NCBI GenBank assembly: GCA_019739295.1
Contig: JAHHDV010000031.1
Span: 1-47,357 of the forward strand
DNA from: Taibaiella sp.
GTDB lineage: Bacteria; Bacteroidota; Bacteroidia; Chitinophagales; Chitinophagaceae
Direction of reading: 5' to 3'
DNA length: 47,357 nucleotides
In this document: positions 7,687 to 16,878 of the stretch, one piece after another
How the letters are laid out: every line of letters begins with the position of its first letter
Numbering within the stretch: the stretch's first letter is position 1
Notes under the pieces: generated by a model
Told to the model about the DNA's origin: nothing
What the model saw: only the letters and a program-made list of their open reading frames with translations
The model's database searches: none
Made by a program: the position numbers and the translations under genes

Positions 7687-9000
7687 CTACGACCGGACTC
7701 TTCTGATATCTGCCCCCAGCGCTTTCAGCCTGCCATCTATATCCTGGTATCCTCTGTCTATCTGATGGATATTCTCTATTACACTTTTTCCTTCTGCAGA
7801 CAGTGCGGCAATCAATAATGCGACACCGGCGCGTATGTCCGGTGAAGACATCCTGAGCCCCCTGAGGCTTTGCTGGCGTTCCAGGCCGATGATCACCGCC
7901 CTGTGCGGGTCACACAGTACGATTTTTGCGCCCATCTCGATCAGCTTATCTACAAAGAACAGCCTGCTTTCAAACATTTTCTGGTGGACCAGTAAAGTCC
8001 CTTTTGCCTGAGTGGCCAGAACAAGGATCACGCTCAGCAGGTCCGGGGACAAACCGGGCCAGGGATGGTCATAAATGTTCAGGATGCTGCCGTCGATAAA
8101 GGTGTTTAAAGCATAATACTCCTGCTCATGGACCACGATATCATTGTGCTCGATACTGTATTGCACCCCTAATTTATCAATGGTGGGTAGCAGCATGCCC
8201 AAATGCCCTACATCGGCATCCTGTATCCTGATGGAGCTTTGGGTCAGGGCAGCCATCACGATAAAAGATCCCACTTCTATCATATCCGCAAGCAACCTGT
8301 GCTCACAGCCGTGTAATGCCTTTACGCCATTTATCCGGAGCAGGTTAGAGCCGATACCGCTGATGTCAGCACCCATTTGATTCAACATTCTGCACAACTG
8401 CTGCACATATGGCTCACAAGCCGCATTGTAAATGGTGGTTATGCCGGGTGCAAGTACGGCTGCCATAATGATATTGGCAGTGCCGGTTACGGAAGGCTCT
8501 TCCAGGAGAATGTCAGCTGCATGCAGCCGCGTTCCATCCAGTACGAACTCCTGTTCATCCTCCATATACTGAAAATCAATTCCTAACTTTTCAAAACCAC
8601 GAATATGGGTATCCAGTCTGCGCCTTCCGATCTTATCACCGCCCGGCTGCGGCAGGTAGGAATGTCCAAACCTTGTTAATAGTGGTCCTGAAAGCATCAC
8701 TGCACCCCTGAGTTTCCCGGACTTTTTCTTATAGGCTTCCGTTCGCAGGTATTCAATCTGTACATCTTTTGCCTGCAGGATCCATGTACCGCTACCTTTC
8801 GGCTCTACTTTTACACCCATATCACCCAGTAGCTCAATCAGCATATTCACATCCAGGATATCCGGCACATTATATATCGTAACCGGCTGGTCTGTCAGCA
8901 ATACCGCGCATAATATCTGCAATGCTTCATTCTTCGCACCTTGCGGGACTATGGTTCCGCTCAGTTTTTTGCCTCCTCTTATTTCAAATACTTCATTCAT
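7687..9000 (-). CDS. murA: UDP-N-acetylglucosamine 1-carboxyvinyltransferase
   Basis: MurA transfers enolpyruvate from PEP to UDP-GlcNAc, the first committed step of peptidoglycan synthesis in the cytoplasm. The 437-aa length is normal, and the fold's repeats run throughout. The K23-N24 pair in GAKNEALQ matches the conserved Lys-Asn of the active site. The loop that carries Cys115 in E. coli reads PGGDKIGRRR here, with Asp122 in place of Cys. Cys-to-Asp MurA enzymes, as in Mycobacterium and Chlamydia, are not alkylated by fosfomycin. SPDIRAGVALLIAALSAEG near the C-terminus is the usual MurA signature. The frame is intact and the ATG start is clear. No operon partner follows; the tRNA is next on this strand. 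Confidence 0.97.
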   Translation of the reverse strand: MNEVFEIRGGKKLSGTIVPQGAKNEALQILCAVLLTDQPVTIYNVPDILDVNMLIELLGDMGVKVEPKGSGTWILQAKDVQIEYLRTEAYKKKSGKLRGAVMLSGPLLTRFGHSYLPQPGGDKIGRRRLDTHIRGFEKLGIDFQYMEDEQEFVLDGTRLHAADILLEEPSVTGTANIIMAAVLAPGITTIYNAACEPYVQQLCRMLNQMGADISGIGSNLLRINGVKALHGCEHRLLADMIEVGSFIVMAALTQSSIRIQDADVGHLGMLLPTIDKLGVQYSIEHNDIVVHEQEYYALNTFIDGSILNIYDHPWPGLSPDLLSVILVLATQAKGTLLVHQKMFESRLFFVDKLIEMGAKIVLCDPHRAVIIGLERQQSLRGLRMSSPDIRAGVALLIAALSAEGKSVIENIHQIDRGYQDIDGRLKALGADIRRVRS

Positions 9001-9317
9001 AGCAGGAATATTTTGGTACGCAAACCTAAGTTATTTTTTATGAGAATAATAGATCCGGCAATGAAAAAATATTGGATAAACCCAGAGTGGTCAGGCAGTA
9101 TGTTTTTTAATAAATATTTAAGATCCCGTTTGGAACCTGTCCAATGCTTTCCATACGGCTCTGTTGAATTTTTACTTTCCATTTTCCTGATGGCTCCGGT
9201 GAGTGTTGTCCCGTTTGCCATAGTGTCCTGCCATGCCTGCAAAGTACGCCTCGCTTTACCCGAATCAGCTGTATAATAAAATGCCATCAATAAATTTAAA
9301 CGGGCTCTAAGTGCCAA
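9001..9317 (-). CDS. possible hypothetical ORF upstream of murA
   Basis: An open stretch of about 100 codons runs right up to murA (the nominal frame overlaps its ATG by 4 bp). The first in-frame ATG is at about 9287 (MAFYYTADSGKARRTLQAWQ), after a TTG at 9317. The N-terminal half is helical and charged, and the C-terminal half is hydrophobic. The divergent DUF3822 gene starts at 9366, so a murA promoter must also lie in or near this stretch. I cannot exclude that it is just leader sequence. Confidence 0.25.
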
Positions 9318-9365
9318 TCGGTTTGTTTTTTATATTTTTGCTGTCAAGTACTATCTGTATTTCCT

Positions 9366-10154
9366 ATGACAAAACCTGCACCTCAAGCCTATTGGCAATT
9401 GAATCCGGAGAATAGCGGCCTGGTATTGGGACAAGTTCAATTGTTTCTTTGGGCCAAGGGTATATGTATAGCCGGGCACAATCAGGAAGGTAAGCTCATA
9501 GCTGCCAGGGCATATCATACCGAAGATGTGTATGACCTGGAAGCATTGGAAAATATCATCCTTAATGAACCGCTTCTTGCTGACAGTGTTCCCGTACGGA
9601 AGATATGGATGGCAGTAAGCAGAAGTATTATCGTGCCCAATGTTCTGATGGACAGGGTGATCATAGATGATTGGATCAAAGAGCTGTATTTCATAGAACA
9701 CGACGAAGAACTGGCCACATCAGCGGCTCCGGACCTGGATATCAGCATCGTTTATCCCAAGAAAAAACTGCTAAGGCAGCTGATGACCCGGTATTTTCCA
9801 GAAAGGACCTCAAGATTTCTGATCAGCCCGTATTCTTTGCTGAAAAACTTCTCCCGAAATACCAGCAGGAGTGTGGTCATTATGCTGCTGGAATCTACCT
9901 GTAGTATAACGTTTTTTGAATCAGGGAGACTGGTCCATCACCATATTATGGAATTAGAACGGGCAGAGGACCTCATAGTCTATATAGGAAATTACTGGGA
10001 CGAAGTCGGGGATGTAAAGGAAATCAGTGGAATGGTGAGTGGGGTAAGCTCAAGACTGTCTTCTATTCAGTCTGAAATCTTGAGCTATATGCCCCGGTTT
10101 CAAATGGATTTTTCTGCAGAACATTTTTTAGAAGAGCTGGTAAAATGCGCATAA
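9366..10154 (+). CDS. DUF3822 family protein
   Basis: This 262-aa protein has the layout of the Bacteroidota-specific DUF3822 family: an ASKHA/actin-like fold in two halves (LVLGQVQLFLWAKG early, SRSVVIMLLESTCSITFFESGRL in the middle). No function is established. It overlaps rsmD by 10 bp. The DUF3822-rsmD pairing is, to my knowledge, typical in this phylum and supports both calls. The frame is intact. The start follows a TA-rich region with no Shine-Dalgarno sequence. Confidence 0.8.
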   Translation: MTKPAPQAYWQLNPENSGLVLGQVQLFLWAKGICIAGHNQEGKLIAARAYHTEDVYDLEALENIILNEPLLADSVPVRKIWMAVSRSIIVPNVLMDRVIIDDWIKELYFIEHDEELATSAAPDLDISIVYPKKKLLRQLMTRYFPERTSRFLISPYSLLKNFSRNTSRSVVIMLLESTCSITFFESGRLVHHHIMELERAEDLIVYIGNYWDEVGDVKEISGMVSGVSSRLSSIQSEILSYMPRFQMDFSAEHFLEELVKCA

Positions 10155-10690
10155 TCGGGGGCACGCACAAGGGAAGAAGATTTCAGCCACCGGCTAAAAT
10201 GCCGTATACCAGGCCTACGACAGACATTGCCAAAGAAGGTCTGTTCAATACTTTGCAGCACCTGGTAGATTTCGAAGGAGCGCGGACACTGGATATTTTC
10301 GGGGGTACAGGCAGCATAAGTTATGAACTGGCATCCAGGGGAGCTTTGGATCAGACCATTGTTGAAAAGGACAGGAATATGGCTGCATTTATTTCCAGGA
10401 CTTCCAAAGAACTGGGTTTTGATCATATCCGCCTGGTACAGTCTGAAGTTTTTCAGTTTTTAAAGAACAATAAGGACCCGTATGATTTCATCTTTGCAGG
10501 TCCTCCTTATGCATTGAAGGAAATAGATATGATCCCGGATATCATTTTCGAAAAAAATATGCTGACAGATGACGGCATTTTTATCCTGGAACATACACCC
10601 AGAAACGATTATGAGCAGCATCCTCACTTTTTTAAAATGAAGAATTACGGCACTACGTTATTCAGTTTCTTTCGGAATCAGAAGGAATAA
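10145..10690 (+). CDS. rsmD: 16S rRNA (guanine(966)-N(2))-methyltransferase RsmD
   Basis: RsmD methylates N2 of G966 in 16S rRNA on the 30S subunit, using S-adenosylmethionine. The 181-aa length is normal. The N-terminal motif MRIIGGTHKGRR and the segment RPTTDIAKEGLFN are characteristic. LDIFGGTGSISYELASRGA is the SAM-binding loop, and the acidic end of strand two is IVEKD. The catalytic motif IV, normally (D/N)PPY, reads AGPPY: residue 119 is Gly (codon GGT at 10499-10501). One transition from GAT would restore Asp. The gene overlaps the DUF3822 gene and ends 84 bp before the SGNH hydrolase start. Confidence 0.93.
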   Translation: MRIIGGTHKGRRFQPPAKMPYTRPTTDIAKEGLFNTLQHLVDFEGARTLDIFGGTGSISYELASRGALDQTIVEKDRNMAAFISRTSKELGFDHIRLVQSEVFQFLKNNKDPYDFIFAGPPYALKEIDMIPDIIFEKNMLTDDGIFILEHTPRNDYEQHPHFFKMKNYGTTLFSFFRNQKE

Positions 10691-10773
10691 AGATGACCCT
10701 GTACAGGCCAGCTTACCGGAATGAGCCCCTTTTTATCAACATACAGCAAACAATACACAACACAATAGAACTT

Positions 10774-11408
10774 ATGAATGCATATTCTTATCTGGCACTT
10801 GGCGACTCTTATACGATCGGTGAATCATTAGACCCCCGGGACAGTTTTCCATACCAGGCCATCGCATTATTGAACCAGGAAGAAAATATAGAATTTCAGG
10901 AACCAAAAAATAGTTGCCGTAACGGGGTGGACTACAGATGAGCTTCCAAGAGGGAATTCGACAGGAAGCTATTGACGGACATACATTTGATTTCGTTACC
11001 CTGCTCATAGGCGTCAATAATCAGTACAGGGGCAGGCCCACAGAGGAATATGCCGGGCAATTTGAAGTCTTGCTTGAGCAGGCCATTCATTTTGCAGGTG
11101 GAAAAAAACAATAGGGTGATCGTCTTATCGATCCCGGACTGGGGGGTAACACCTTTTGCCCTGGAGAAAGAAATGGATCCGGATCAGGTGGGGCAGGAGA
11201 TAGATACGTTCAACAATATCAACAAAAGCATCAGTATCCGCAAAGAATGTGCATTATATCGATATCACCTTTTCTACGCGGTTCCATGGCACTCAGGTTG
11301 AGTATCTGGTAGACGATAAGCTGCATTATTCGGCACAGGAGTATAAAATCTGGGCAGAAGCGTTTGTCCAATCTGATCAAGCAGCAATTAAAAGATGAAC
11401 AAAAATAA
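10774..11408 (+). CDS. SGNH/GDSL hydrolase family esterase, frame-broken
   Basis: The protein starts MNAYSYLALGDSYTIGE; the GDSY is block I with the nucleophile Ser. Block III is LLIGVNNQY and block V is DDKLHYSAQEY with the catalytic Asp/His. It would be a cytoplasmic ester hydrolase of about 210 residues (no signal peptide). As given it is split by five frame breaks (near 10908, 10947, 11105, 11245, 11372). Dropping one base at each gives a continuous protein ending SNLIKQQLKDEQK at 11408. The end overlaps the start of the next gene by 14 bp. Substrate is not predictable. Confidence 0.8.
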
Positions 11409-11786
11409 ACCGGAACCACCGCCCATTCTCTGTCAGGGAAAGACTGAATAGTTTTCAAATATTCATTCCAGGGGTTGGTTTTATTTCTTCCGGGAGGAGC
11501 ACAACGCGCGGTATTCACTTTTTTATGGCGATCGTTTGCTCTTGCATTTTCATTGTGGTTGCCCTTATCCGGGGTAGAATGGATGCTCATTATTCTGTGC
11601 ATTGTGCTGGTGATCGTAGCTGAAGTGATCAATACTTCTATAGAGAAGCTGTGCAATGCGGTTCATCCTCAATTTTCACCCCTTGATCCAACAATGCAAA
11701 GACCTGGCGAGTGCTGCAGTTCTCCTTATGGCAAATAGCGAGCGCCATCTGCGGATGGTATTATCTTCGTTCCGAAATTGATTTGA
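11395..11786 (+). CDS. dgkA: diacylglycerol kinase / undecaprenol kinase family (DgkA-like), frame-broken
   Basis: Membrane kinases of this family phosphorylate diacylglycerol or undecaprenol to recycle lipid carriers. After correcting single extra bases, the reading is MNKNKPEPPPFSVRERLNSF, then KYSFQGLVLFLREEHNAR (the cytoplasmic surface helix with the catalytic-site EEHN), then EWMLIILCIVLVIVAEVINT followed by SIEKLCNAV (the diagnostic AE.(I/F)NT.IE motif). It closes with IIFVPKLI at 11786. There are at least four to five frame breaks. About 125-130 residues, three membrane helices. The family call is secure from the AEVINTSIE motif; the substrate (undecaprenol versus diacylglycerol) is not. 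Confidence 0.82.
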
Positions 11787-11841
11787 AAAAATTTCCGCTT
11801 TTTAGGTTAACTTGTACGCAGAATCTTAACATTCGGTACCT

Positions 11842-12883
11842 ATGGAAGACGTCCCACATATCCAGGAAGAAGCCTCCATTCCCTGTTACGGATGAACCTT
11901 AGAAAGTATCTCAAAAATTATGAAAGGGAGATACCGCTGCCCATCTCATACGGTGAGCTCAGGGATTTCAGGGAGGCGGTGCCCATCGTGGACCAAAATG
12001 GCGAGCATACGCTGTGGGAAAGCCCCATATATCATCCCAGCGAGATAGAAAGGATCCCATCATAAACTCAGGGAGGTCTATGCGCTCTTAAAGGCATCCG
12101 GGAATCTCAGGAATTGTAGAGCATAAATATATCGATAAGATCGAATACTGCACATTCGGCAATACACATCCCTTCCGGGTAAAGATTGTCAACAGGCTCA
12201 ACGATGTATATGACTATTTTTATATCAAGGTAGCAGATGCTTCCAGGATTTATGGGATGGAACTGGAGCAGATCCTTTCTCCCAATCAGCTGAACTTCAT
12301 CGTAGGCTCAGATACCCTGGTAGAGGAGCATATCCCCGGAATCCCCGGAGATATATTCATCAGGAAGTTTATCCATAACCCGGATTATAATCCTAAGCGG
12401 ATCGCCAAGGAATTTGTAAAATTCAATGAACGCTGCCTGATCACCTTATTGGGGGATATGCGTTCTTATAATTTTGTGATGCAGATCACCCCTGACTTTG
12501 ATGATTACCAGTTCAGGATCAGGTGCATCGACTTTGACCAGCAGTGCTATGAAGGCAATATGAAAGTCTACCTGCCTCAGTTCTTTAAAGAGAATTTCCA
12601 ATTTGTAAAGCTTGGATTAGATAACCTTACAGAAAAGACATTTCTTCAATATCAGCAGGAGGAGCAGTCTTCCATCCTTCACCGCATGAGGAGCGGAAAG
12701 CGAAGGCTGGCAGACCTCTATGCCGTGGTCAGGCAGGATCAGTCTGTGCCTGATAACAATGTGATACGGCTTCGGGCTGAAATGGCCGCGCATTTCGGAG
12801 ACCCCCAATACCTCAAATGTCAGCATATGGCGGATATTATCAAGCACAACCTCAAGCGGGTAGTGAGAAATGTCAGGTTATAG
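11842..12883 (+). CDS. conserved Bacteroidota hypothetical protein (about 345 aa), frame-broken in its first 400 bp
   Basis: The last 208 residues (12257-12883) are an intact frame with GDIFIRKFIHNPDYNPKRIA, then ERCLITLLGDMRSYNFVMQI, RIRCIDFDQQCYEG and MKVYLPQFFKEN. The N-terminal part reads in successive frames as MEDVPHIQEEASIP, LRKYLKNYEREIPLPIS, YGELRDFREAVPIVDQNGE, HTLWESPIYHPSEIERI and KYIDKIEYCTFGNTHPF. I take this to be a conserved, uncharacterised protein of the phylum, but know no function. RCIDFDQQ and the KFNER.L pattern make me think of a kinase-like or nucleotide-binding fold; that is only an impression. No membrane segment. It could also begin at the ATG at 11892. Confidence 0.65.
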
Positions 12884-13019
12884 ATCAGGGAGGCTCAACC
12901 GGAGTATACAGGAATGAGTTTCTTTGCAAAAGTGATATAAAAGCGAATAGAATAGGTTTAATGTTTTATCTTTAATGACCGTACTGTTACCTGGGATCTT
13001 AAATTAATGTAAACACAAA

Positions 13020-14558
13020 ATGCTTGTCAAAACATTCGGAAGTGCGACCTATGGGGTAGAGGCCATGACCATTACGATAGAGACGGATATCACCAATGGT
13101 ACCGGTTATATCATAGTGGGTCTTCCGGACAATGCAGTGAAAGAGAGCATCGAAAGGATCCATGCGGCATTGAAGAACAATGGCTATGACAGACCCCGGT
13201 TCAGAACTGTCGTGAATATGGCCCCTGCCGATGTCAAGAAAGCGGGTTCCGCATATGACCTTCCTATAGCCATAGGCATGCTGGCAGCTACAGACCAGGT
13301 GGCACATGAATTGCTCGGGGATTATATTATTATGGGCGAGCTGTCCCTGGATGGTGGGCTGAAACCCATTAAGGGTGCTTTGCCTATAGCCATCCAGGCC
13401 CGTAAAGAGAAATTTAAAGGGCTCATCCTTCCCAAACAAAATGCAAGGGAGGCTGCTCTGGTCGACAAGATGGAAGTATATGGTGTGGAAAACCTGCAGC
13501 AGGTGATTGCTATCCTTGATGGAAAGCCGGAACAGAGACCTGTAGTAGTGAATACCCGCGAAGAATTCTATGATGCACAGGATGCATATGAGATTGACTT
13601 CAGCGAAGTCAGGGGACAGGAGCATATCAAAAGAGCCCTGGAAATAGCTGCTGCAGGCGGGCACAATGCTATCCTGATCGGTCCTCCTGGTGCAGGGAAA
13701 ACGATGCTGGCCAAAAGATTGCCGACAATATTGCCGCCTTTATCCCTGGCAGAAGCGCTGGAGACAACCAAGATTCATTCAGTGGCAGGTAAATTACCGG
13801 AGCAGACTTCCCTTATTGCCAAGCGGCCTTTCAGGTCACCGCACCATACTGTAAGCGATGTGGCTTTGGTAGGTGGAGGAGGCTTTCCCCAGCCGGGGGA
13901 AATCTCTTTAGCACATAATGGTGTACTTTTTCTGGATGAATTGCCGGAATTCAAAAGAACTGTACTGGAAGTCATGCGCCAACCGATGGAAGAAAGAAGG
14001 GTGACCATATCCAGGGCAAAAATCAGTATAGATTTTCCTGCCAATTTTATGTTGATCGCATCTATGAATCCATGCCCTTGCGGCTATTTCAATCATCCCG
14101 AGAAAGAATGTACCTGCGCACCGCAGGTGGTACAGCGTTACCTCAATAAGGTAAGCGGACCATTGCTGGATCGCATTGATCTACATGTAGAAGTCACTCC
14201 TGTCCCGTTTTCTGAACTCTCCGGATCAGCATCATCAGAGAAGAGTAAAGAAATCAAGCAGAGGGTCCTGCGGGCCCGGCAGATCCAGGAAGTGCGGTAC
14301 AAAGAAGCAGAAGGAGTCCATTGCAATGCGCTGATCAATAGCCGGCTACTGGCAGAATACTGCACCCTTGATCAAAGCGGGTCCTACCTCCTTAAAGCAG
14401 CCATGGAAAAGCTCAACCTGAGTGCCCGGGCTTATGACCGGATCCTTAAGGTAGCCAGGACCATTGCAGACCTGGCCGGAAGCGAATCCATCAAAGCCGT
14501 ACATGTAGCCGAAGCCATTCAGTACCGCAGCCTGGACAGGGAAGGCTGGTCAGGTTGA
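13020..14558 (+). CDS. comM: YifB/ComM-family Mg-chelatase-like AAA+ ATPase
   Basis: This 512-residue AAA+ protein is of normal length for the family. The N-terminal ChlI-like domain (residues about 1-170) contains the hallmark VGLPDNAVKES and VNMAPADVKK. The ATPase domain carries Walker A GPPGAGKTML (about 222-231), Walker B VLFLDELPEF, and the NPCPCGYF cysteine motif with later CTCAPQV. Finger/sensor residues follow in GPLLDRIDLHVEV. In Gammaproteobacteria ComM is a branch-migration helicase acting in transformation; here the role is inferred from family only. The gene is intact and ends 12 bp before the convergent murF stop. No partner genes for competence are nearby. Confidence 0.93.
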   Translation: MLVKTFGSATYGVEAMTITIETDITNGTGYIIVGLPDNAVKESIERIHAALKNNGYDRPRFRTVVNMAPADVKKAGSAYDLPIAIGMLAATDQVAHELLGDYIIMGELSLDGGLKPIKGALPIAIQARKEKFKGLILPKQNAREAALVDKMEVYGVENLQQVIAILDGKPEQRPVVVNTREEFYDAQDAYEIDFSEVRGQEHIKRALEIAAAGGHNAILIGPPGAGKTMLAKRLPTILPPLSLAEALETTKIHSVAGKLPEQTSLIAKRPFRSPHHTVSDVALVGGGGFPQPGEISLAHNGVLFLDELPEFKRTVLEVMRQPMEERRVTISRAKISIDFPANFMLIASMNPCPCGYFNHPEKECTCAPQVVQRYLNKVSGPLLDRIDLHVEVTPVPFSELSGSASSEKSKEIKQRVLRARQIQEVRYKEAEGVHCNALINSRLLAEYCTLDQSGSYLLKAAMEKLNLSARAYDRILKVARTIADLAGSESIKAVHVAEAIQYRSLDREGWSG

Positions 14559-14570
14559 TATATAAGCGTA

Positions 14571-15878
14571 TTAATGTTCAAAGGCAGGCAGCACCGCTTC
14601 CATTTTTGAGCCGCGCGATCCTTTGATCAGGATGGTGGCATTTTCAATAGGATGCCGGAGCAGATATTCCCGCAGTTCCTCACTGGTTGAAAAGATGGGC
14701 GTATCCTGTATGCCTGCTTTTTCGAATTCCTGACCGACAAGCAGCAGCTGATCAAGTCCCAGCTTTCTGGCAAGATCTACGATATGGGCATGTTCTGCAT
14801 CTGAATTGCTCCCCATTTCCTTCATAGCTCCTATCAGCACCCATTTCGATTCTGATGTCAATCTTGAGAGATTCTCTAATGCCAGAGCCAGGCTTGTGGG
14901 GTTTGCGTTATAGGCATCCATGATAATGGTATTGGTGCCTTTTTTCAGGAGCTGGGAACGGCTGTTAGATGGCGTATATTCCTGAATAGCAGCCCTGATA
15001 TGTTCCGTGCCGATATTGAAAAACATACCTACGGTTATCGCACATAAGATGTTCGGGAGGTTATAGCTGCCTACCAGCCGGGAGGGATAGGATCCTGCTA
15101 TATCTTCAGGATAGGTAATCTCTACGTTTAAGGTCACTGAAGAAGTATCTGCCACCTTCCCGCAAATATCTGCATTTGAAGACCCGTAAGTCATTACAGA
15201 CACATGCTCCGGGGTCATTTCGTGCAGGAAAGGCGCATCCTTGTATTGAAAGATGAGTTTGCCCTGTCCGGCTATCGACCGATACAGTTCACCTTTGGCC
15301 TGCTGTACACCTTCAAGGCTGCCGAATCCTTCCAAATGTGCTTTTCCGACATTGGTAATAATACCATAATCAGGTTTTGCCCATTCACAATACGAAGCGA
15401 TCTCCCCGATATGATTGGCTCCCATTTCAATTACCGCTATTTCGGTATCTTCCTGGATACGCAATAAGGTAAGCGGTACGCCTATATGATTGTTGAGGTT
15501 GCCCTCGGTATAGATGATGCGGTATTCTTTGCCCAGCACAGCAGCGATGATCTCTTTGGTTGTGGTCTTGCCATTGGTGCCGGTTATGGCCAGGATTTTG
15601 GCATTGGTCTTCTGCCTGTGCCAGGCTGCGAGTTGCTGTAGTGTGTGCAGCACGTTTTCTACTAGAAGATACCTGTCCCCTTTTTGATACTGGGCATCAT
15701 CAATTACTGCATAGGCTGCTCCCCGGTCAAGCGCTTGTTCTGCAAATGCATTGGCATCAAAATTTTCGCCTTTTAAGGCAAAAAATATATCCCCTTTTTG
15801 TAGTTTTCTTGTATCTGTTTGAATATTCCTGTGTTGCAAAAAGATAGCGTATAAAAAATCTACACCGGTATTGTTCAT
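14571..15878 (-). CDS. murF: UDP-N-acetylmuramoyl-tripeptide--D-alanyl-D-alanine ligase
   Basis: MurF adds D-Ala-D-Ala to the UDP-MurNAc-tripeptide with ATP, the last cytoplasmic step of the muropeptide precursor. The 435-aa protein shows the three Mur-ligase domains: an N-terminal substrate domain (IQTDTRKLQKGDIFFALKG), the ATP domain with P-loop TGTNGKTTTKE and the EMGANHIGEI motif, and the C-terminal domain with MDAYNANPTSLALALENL, the MurF-type DxYNANP signature. It ends ILIKGSRGSKME, also typical. Intact frame, ATG start. It is convergent with comM and divergent from the enoyl-CoA hydratase gene, with 100 bp between starts. Confidence 0.96.
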   Translation of the reverse strand: MNNTGVDFLYAIFLQHRNIQTDTRKLQKGDIFFALKGENFDANAFAEQALDRGAAYAVIDDAQYQKGDRYLLVENVLHTLQQLAAWHRQKTNAKILAITGTNGKTTTKEIIAAVLGKEYRIIYTEGNLNNHIGVPLTLLRIQEDTEIAVIEMGANHIGEIASYCEWAKPDYGIITNVGKAHLEGFGSLEGVQQAKGELYRSIAGQGKLIFQYKDAPFLHEMTPEHVSVMTYGSSNADICGKVADTSSVTLNVEITYPEDIAGSYPSRLVGSYNLPNILCAITVGMFFNIGTEHIRAAIQEYTPSNSRSQLLKKGTNTIIMDAYNANPTSLALALENLSRLTSESKWVLIGAMKEMGSNSDAEHAHIVDLARKLGLDQLLLVGQEFEKAGIQDTPIFSTSEELREYLLRHPIENATILIKGSRGSKMEAVLPAFEH

Positions 15879-15939
15879 TGGAATAGCAGCTTATTATTTT
15901 GCTAAAGTACTATTTCAACCCTAAATAATGTATATATTT

Positions 15940-15947
15940 ATTAATTT
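15940..15947 (+). promoter_or_regulatory. candidate -7 element upstream of the enoyl-CoA hydratase gene
   Basis: TAATTTTG fits the Bacteroidota TAnnTTTG -7 consensus and lies 32 bp before the ATG at 15979, in the murF/ech divergent spacer. No good TTTG -33 box is seen 17-19 bp upstream. Confidence 0.35.
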
Positions 15948-15978
15948 TGTCCGCATTTTAAATTCTTAAGCCGAGATT

Positions 15979-16755
15979 ATGGCCCAAACATCTAATGGAA
16001 GTATCGATGTGCGCATAGAGCAGCAAATAGGTACCGTTGAATTTTATCATCCTTTGAGCAATTCTATGCCGGGTACATTGCTGCATGAACTGGCATCAGC
16101 AGATTACCCAACTGGGGATTAACCATGAGGTAAAAAGTCATCGTACTTAAAAGCAGAGGTGACAGGACATTCTGTGCGGGAGCCTCCTTTGACGAACTGA
16201 TCGGCATAACTGATGAAAGCTACGGGACTGGCTTTTTTTACAGGATTTGCTAAAGTGATCAATGCGATCCGCAAGGCCCCGAAATTTGTTTTTGGTTCAG
16301 GTCCAGGGGAAGGCTGTAGGAGGCGGAGTCGGTATTGCCGCTGCAGCAGATTATGCATTGGCACACGAGAGCGCTTCTGTTAAGCTAAGTGAGCTGGCTG
16401 TAGGGATAGGGCCGTTTGTAGTAGGTCCTGCAGTAGAACGGAAGGTCGGAACATCTGCATTCAGCGAAATGAGCATCGATGCAAGCAATTGGAGAACAGC
16501 CAGGTGGGCAAGCGATAAAGGACTATATGCAGAATTATATACAAACCACGAAGATCTGTCAGCCGGTACCCAGAGAATGGCGTTGACCTTAGCCAAAAGC
16601 AGCCCCGAGGCTATGGCAGAGCTGAAAAAAAGTATTCTGGAAAGGTGCCGAAAAACTGGGATGAGCTGTTGGTAGAAAGGGCCAAGATCAGCGGAAGACT
16701 CGTACTAAGCGATTTTACAAAGAAATTCATCACTGATTTCAAAAATAAATCATAA
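15979..16755 (+). CDS. enoyl-CoA hydratase/isomerase family protein, frame-broken
   Basis: Crotonase-fold enzymes hydrate or isomerise enoyl-CoA thioesters, mostly in fatty-acid or amino-acid breakdown. From the ATG at 15979 the corrected reading gives MAQTSNGSIDVRIEQQIGTV, HPLSNSMPGTLLHELA, then VIVLKSRGDRTFCAGASFDE (first oxyanion-hole segment, FCAGASFDEL) and QGKAVGGGVGIAAAADYALA (second oxyanion-hole segment). ELAVGIGPFVVGPAVERKVG follows. The end, DELLVERAKISGRLVLSDF, stops at 16755, about 257 residues. I traced five frame breaks (about 16100, 16136, 16235, 16293, 16640), each an extra base. The exact substrate is not predictable; the second-segment Glu of classic hydratases is not obvious. 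Confidence 0.85.
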
Positions 16756-16878
16756 GCACTGGTAGGAAAGTGCAGTTGTCATTTGCATATCAATTTGTTA
16801 GAAATTGTTCTTTTGAGAAATTTTACTTTATGTTCATTTGCGGCACATCCGGCCGCAGGAGAATATAGTCCACATTAT

